64,000 bases of DNA. Source: Arenibacter catalasegens (lineage in GTDB: Bacteria > Bacteroidota > Bacteroidia > Flavobacteriales > Flavobacteriaceae). Each line of letters opens with the position of its first letter. The first letter of the stretch is position 1. The DNA lies in NCBI RefSeq assembly GCF_002909235.1, contig NZ_PHQQ01000010.1, positions 1 to 64,000 of the forward strand, given 5' to 3'. The notes beneath the pieces are model-generated. The model saw only the letters and a program-made list of their open reading frames with translations, was not told where the DNA came from and searched no databases. The position numbers were made by a program, and so were the translations under genes. Below, in pieces: positions 62,711 to 64,000 of the stretch.

Positions 62711-62857
62711 ATGGAATGGGTGTTTATCATTGGAAACAAGGCACCCAGTTTGCTGTTTTTACTTTTTGCCTGGTTCGTTGTACATGCCCTCCTACATACA
62801 TATTCACATTTATGGCTATCGCAGCAGAAAAGGCATGAAGAATCGGGAAGCGATTAA
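62711..62857 (+). CDS. Possible 48-residue membrane peptide at the end of the DUF1080 operon
   Basis: ATG at 62711 follows the DUF1080 stop with no gap. The 48-codon frame (MEWVFIIGNKAPSLLFLLFA, then WFVVHALLHTYSH, ending QKRHEESGSD) has one likely transmembrane segment and a charged tail. Direct abutment could allow translational coupling. No family is known and chance remains possible. Confidence 0.4.
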   Translation: MEWVFIIGNKAPSLLFLLFAWFVVHALLHTYSHLWLSQQKRHEESGSD

Positions 62858-62993
62858 AGAGTGAGCACCAATCCAGAATGGAAGAGTTCAAATTAGCATT
62901 AAAGGCCTTAATGATTGACTTTGCACTGTACTTGTCCATCGAAGAATACAAATCCCAATTTTATTTACCTTTATCAAAATTTAAAAACAATTT

Positions 62994-63851
62994 ATGATCC
63001 AATCTATGACAGGGTTTGGGAAGCACGTTATACAACTTCCTTCGAAAAAAATTACCATTGAAATCAAATCTCTAAATAGTAAAAGTCTTGATTTAAATGC
63101 CAGGATACCCTCTACGTACCGGGAAAAGGAATTGGAATTGCGAAGGACGATTGCCGGTTCCTTGGTCAGAGGTAAAATAGATTTTAGTCTATATATTGAA
63201 AATACGGGTGCTGAGACCACTTCGGAGGTTAACGAAGTAGTGGTTAGACAATATATGAAACAGTTGGGTCATATTGTTTCCGGTAATGAAATGAGCCTAT
63301 TGGAAATCGCTATGCGCATGCCCGATACTATGAAAACGGAACGGGAGGATATAGATGAGGACGAATATAAGATTATAAAAGAGTCGCTTGAAGAGGCACT
63401 AAAGGAAATAAATATTTTTAGAACAGAGGAAGGAAAGGTCTTGGAGGTTGATTTTGAAGCAAGAATAAGCACTCTCAAAGGTTTATTGGACAAGGTTGCA
63501 CAAATGGACCCAGACAGACTTTTAACGATAAGAGAACGGCTGGAAAAGGCTGTAGCAGACCTAAAGGCCGACTTGGATGCGAATCGTTTTGAACAAGAGC
63601 TTATTTACTATCTTGAGAAATATGATATTACAGAAGAAAAGGTTCGTTTGCTTAATCACTTGGATTATTTTGCCAGTACGTTGAAATCTGATGATTCCAA
63701 CGGTAAGAAACTGGGTTTCATTAGTCAGGAAATCGGAAGGGAAATAAATACTATTGGTTCCAAGGCTAATTTTGCCCCCATGCAACAGTTGGTGGTGCAG
63801 ATGAAGGATGAATTGGAAAAGATCAAAGAACAAATGCTTAATGTTTTGTAA
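62994..63851 (+). CDS. yicC: YicC-family protein (YicC/YloC endoribonuclease)
   Basis: A 285-residue protein with the family opening [10 protein letters not shown] and the C-terminal DUF1732 block (about 200-285), [20 protein letters not shown] and [18 protein letters not shown]. Recent work on YicC homologues shows endoribonuclease activity, and long-standing linkage to gmk is conserved here: the next gene overlaps its stop by one base. Confidence 0.95.
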   Translation: MIQSMTGFGKHVIQLPSKKITIEIKSLNSKSLDLNARIPSTYREKELELRRTIAGSLVRGKIDFSLYIENTGAETTSEVNEVVVRQYMKQLGHIVSGNEMSLLEIAMRMPDTMKTEREDIDEDEYKIIKESLEEALKEINIFRTEEGKVLEVDFEARISTLKGLLDKVAQMDPDRLLTIRERLEKAVADLKADLDANRFEQELIYYLEKYDITEEKVRLLNHLDYFASTLKSDDSNGKKLGFISQEIGREINTIGSKANFAPMQQLVVQMKDELEKIKEQMLNVL

Positions 63852-64000
63852 TGAAAGGAGGAAAATTAATTATTTTTTCTGCCCCTTCTGGTAGTGGAAA
63901 AACAACCATAGTGAAACATCTTTTAAATCAGCCAGAACTTAATCTGGCATTTTCAATTTCGGCCACTTCCAGACCTAGACGTGGAAAGGAAAAAAATGGT
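63851..64000 (+). CDS. gmk: Guanylate kinase (N-terminal part, cut by window edge)
   Basis: ATG at 63851 overlaps the yicC stop (TAATG). Fifty codons are visible: [19 protein letters not shown] with the P-loop (residues 11-19), then [17 protein letters not shown], the GMP-binding start TSRPRRGE-like. The enzyme makes GDP from GMP and ATP. The rest lies beyond the window. Confidence 0.95.
   Translation, partial: MKGGKLIIFSAPSGSGKTTIVKHLLNQPELNLAFSISATSRPRRGKEKNG

Noticed and set aside
1-64000. CRISPR arrays, tRNA or rRNA genes, prophage, toxin-antitoxin or restriction systems
   Set aside because: No regularly spaced repeats, cloverleaf-like sequences or recognisable phage or defence proteins were found by reading; a dedicated search was not possible.

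Overview
The window is a chromosomal stretch of a Flavobacteriaceae-like member of the Bacteroidota. The evidence is the low G+C content, TAnnTTTG-type -7 boxes, few Shine-Dalgarno sequences, a Reg_prop-type hybrid two-component regulator with an AraC output domain, PorT-like outer-membrane barrels, many SPII lipoproteins, and typical families (DUF1080, DUF3109, DUF1460, ECF42 with a DGPF protein). I saw no tRNA, rRNA, CRISPR array, prophage or recognisable defence system. The sequence alone does not give the genus.

1-5.4 kb is scarred by mobile DNA. The left edge is the end of an IS3-family element whose orfA runs leftwards out of the window. It appears to have removed the 5' end of a hybrid histidine kinase that carries a 21-residue coiled-coil repeat. 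Next come a CspA-type cold-shock gene behind a near-perfect sigma-54 promoter, a small outer-membrane barrel, and a complete IS200-like element with hairpin ends that abuts a truncated reading frame.

5.4-18.8 kb holds a Tat-exported Gfo/Idh/MocA oxidoreductase, a lipoprotein FKBP isomerase, a ClC channel, a GyrI-like protein, a double-SGNH esterase overlapping a GH27 alpha-galactosidase, a DUF1460 amidase, a very large TraB/GumN protein and an MscS channel.

19-24.8 kb groups hemH, a MATE exporter, a TspO-like protein and hemJ (heme synthesis and handling), followed by a sensor kinase. 24.8-40.5 kb is mostly housekeeping: crotonase, a radical SAM protein with a start codon buried in a perfect 22-bp inverted repeat, the ECF42 sigma/DGPF pair, an HD hydrolase, PlsC, bacilliredoxin, a TerB/J-domain protein, HupE, dCMP deaminase, an S41 protease, MarC, DUF3109 and a LytS/LytTR pair. 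41.4-49.8 kb holds a 1348-residue hybrid regulator with no polysaccharide locus beside it, and nrdB-nrdA.

50.2-62.9 kb is the most interesting part. It holds two paralogous GMC oxidoreductases (one with a gluconate-dehydrogenase-like small subunit), three sugar-isomerase TIM barrels in different predicted compartments, two DUF1080 lipoproteins, a Gfo/Idh/MocA oxidoreductase, a DinB-like protein and a nucleoside-permease-like transporter. They lie in divergent operons with palindromes in the intergenic regions. The set fits an oxidation-first (keto-glycoside) sugar degradation route, with GMC enzymes as the probable oxidants. The window ends in yicC and the start of gmk.
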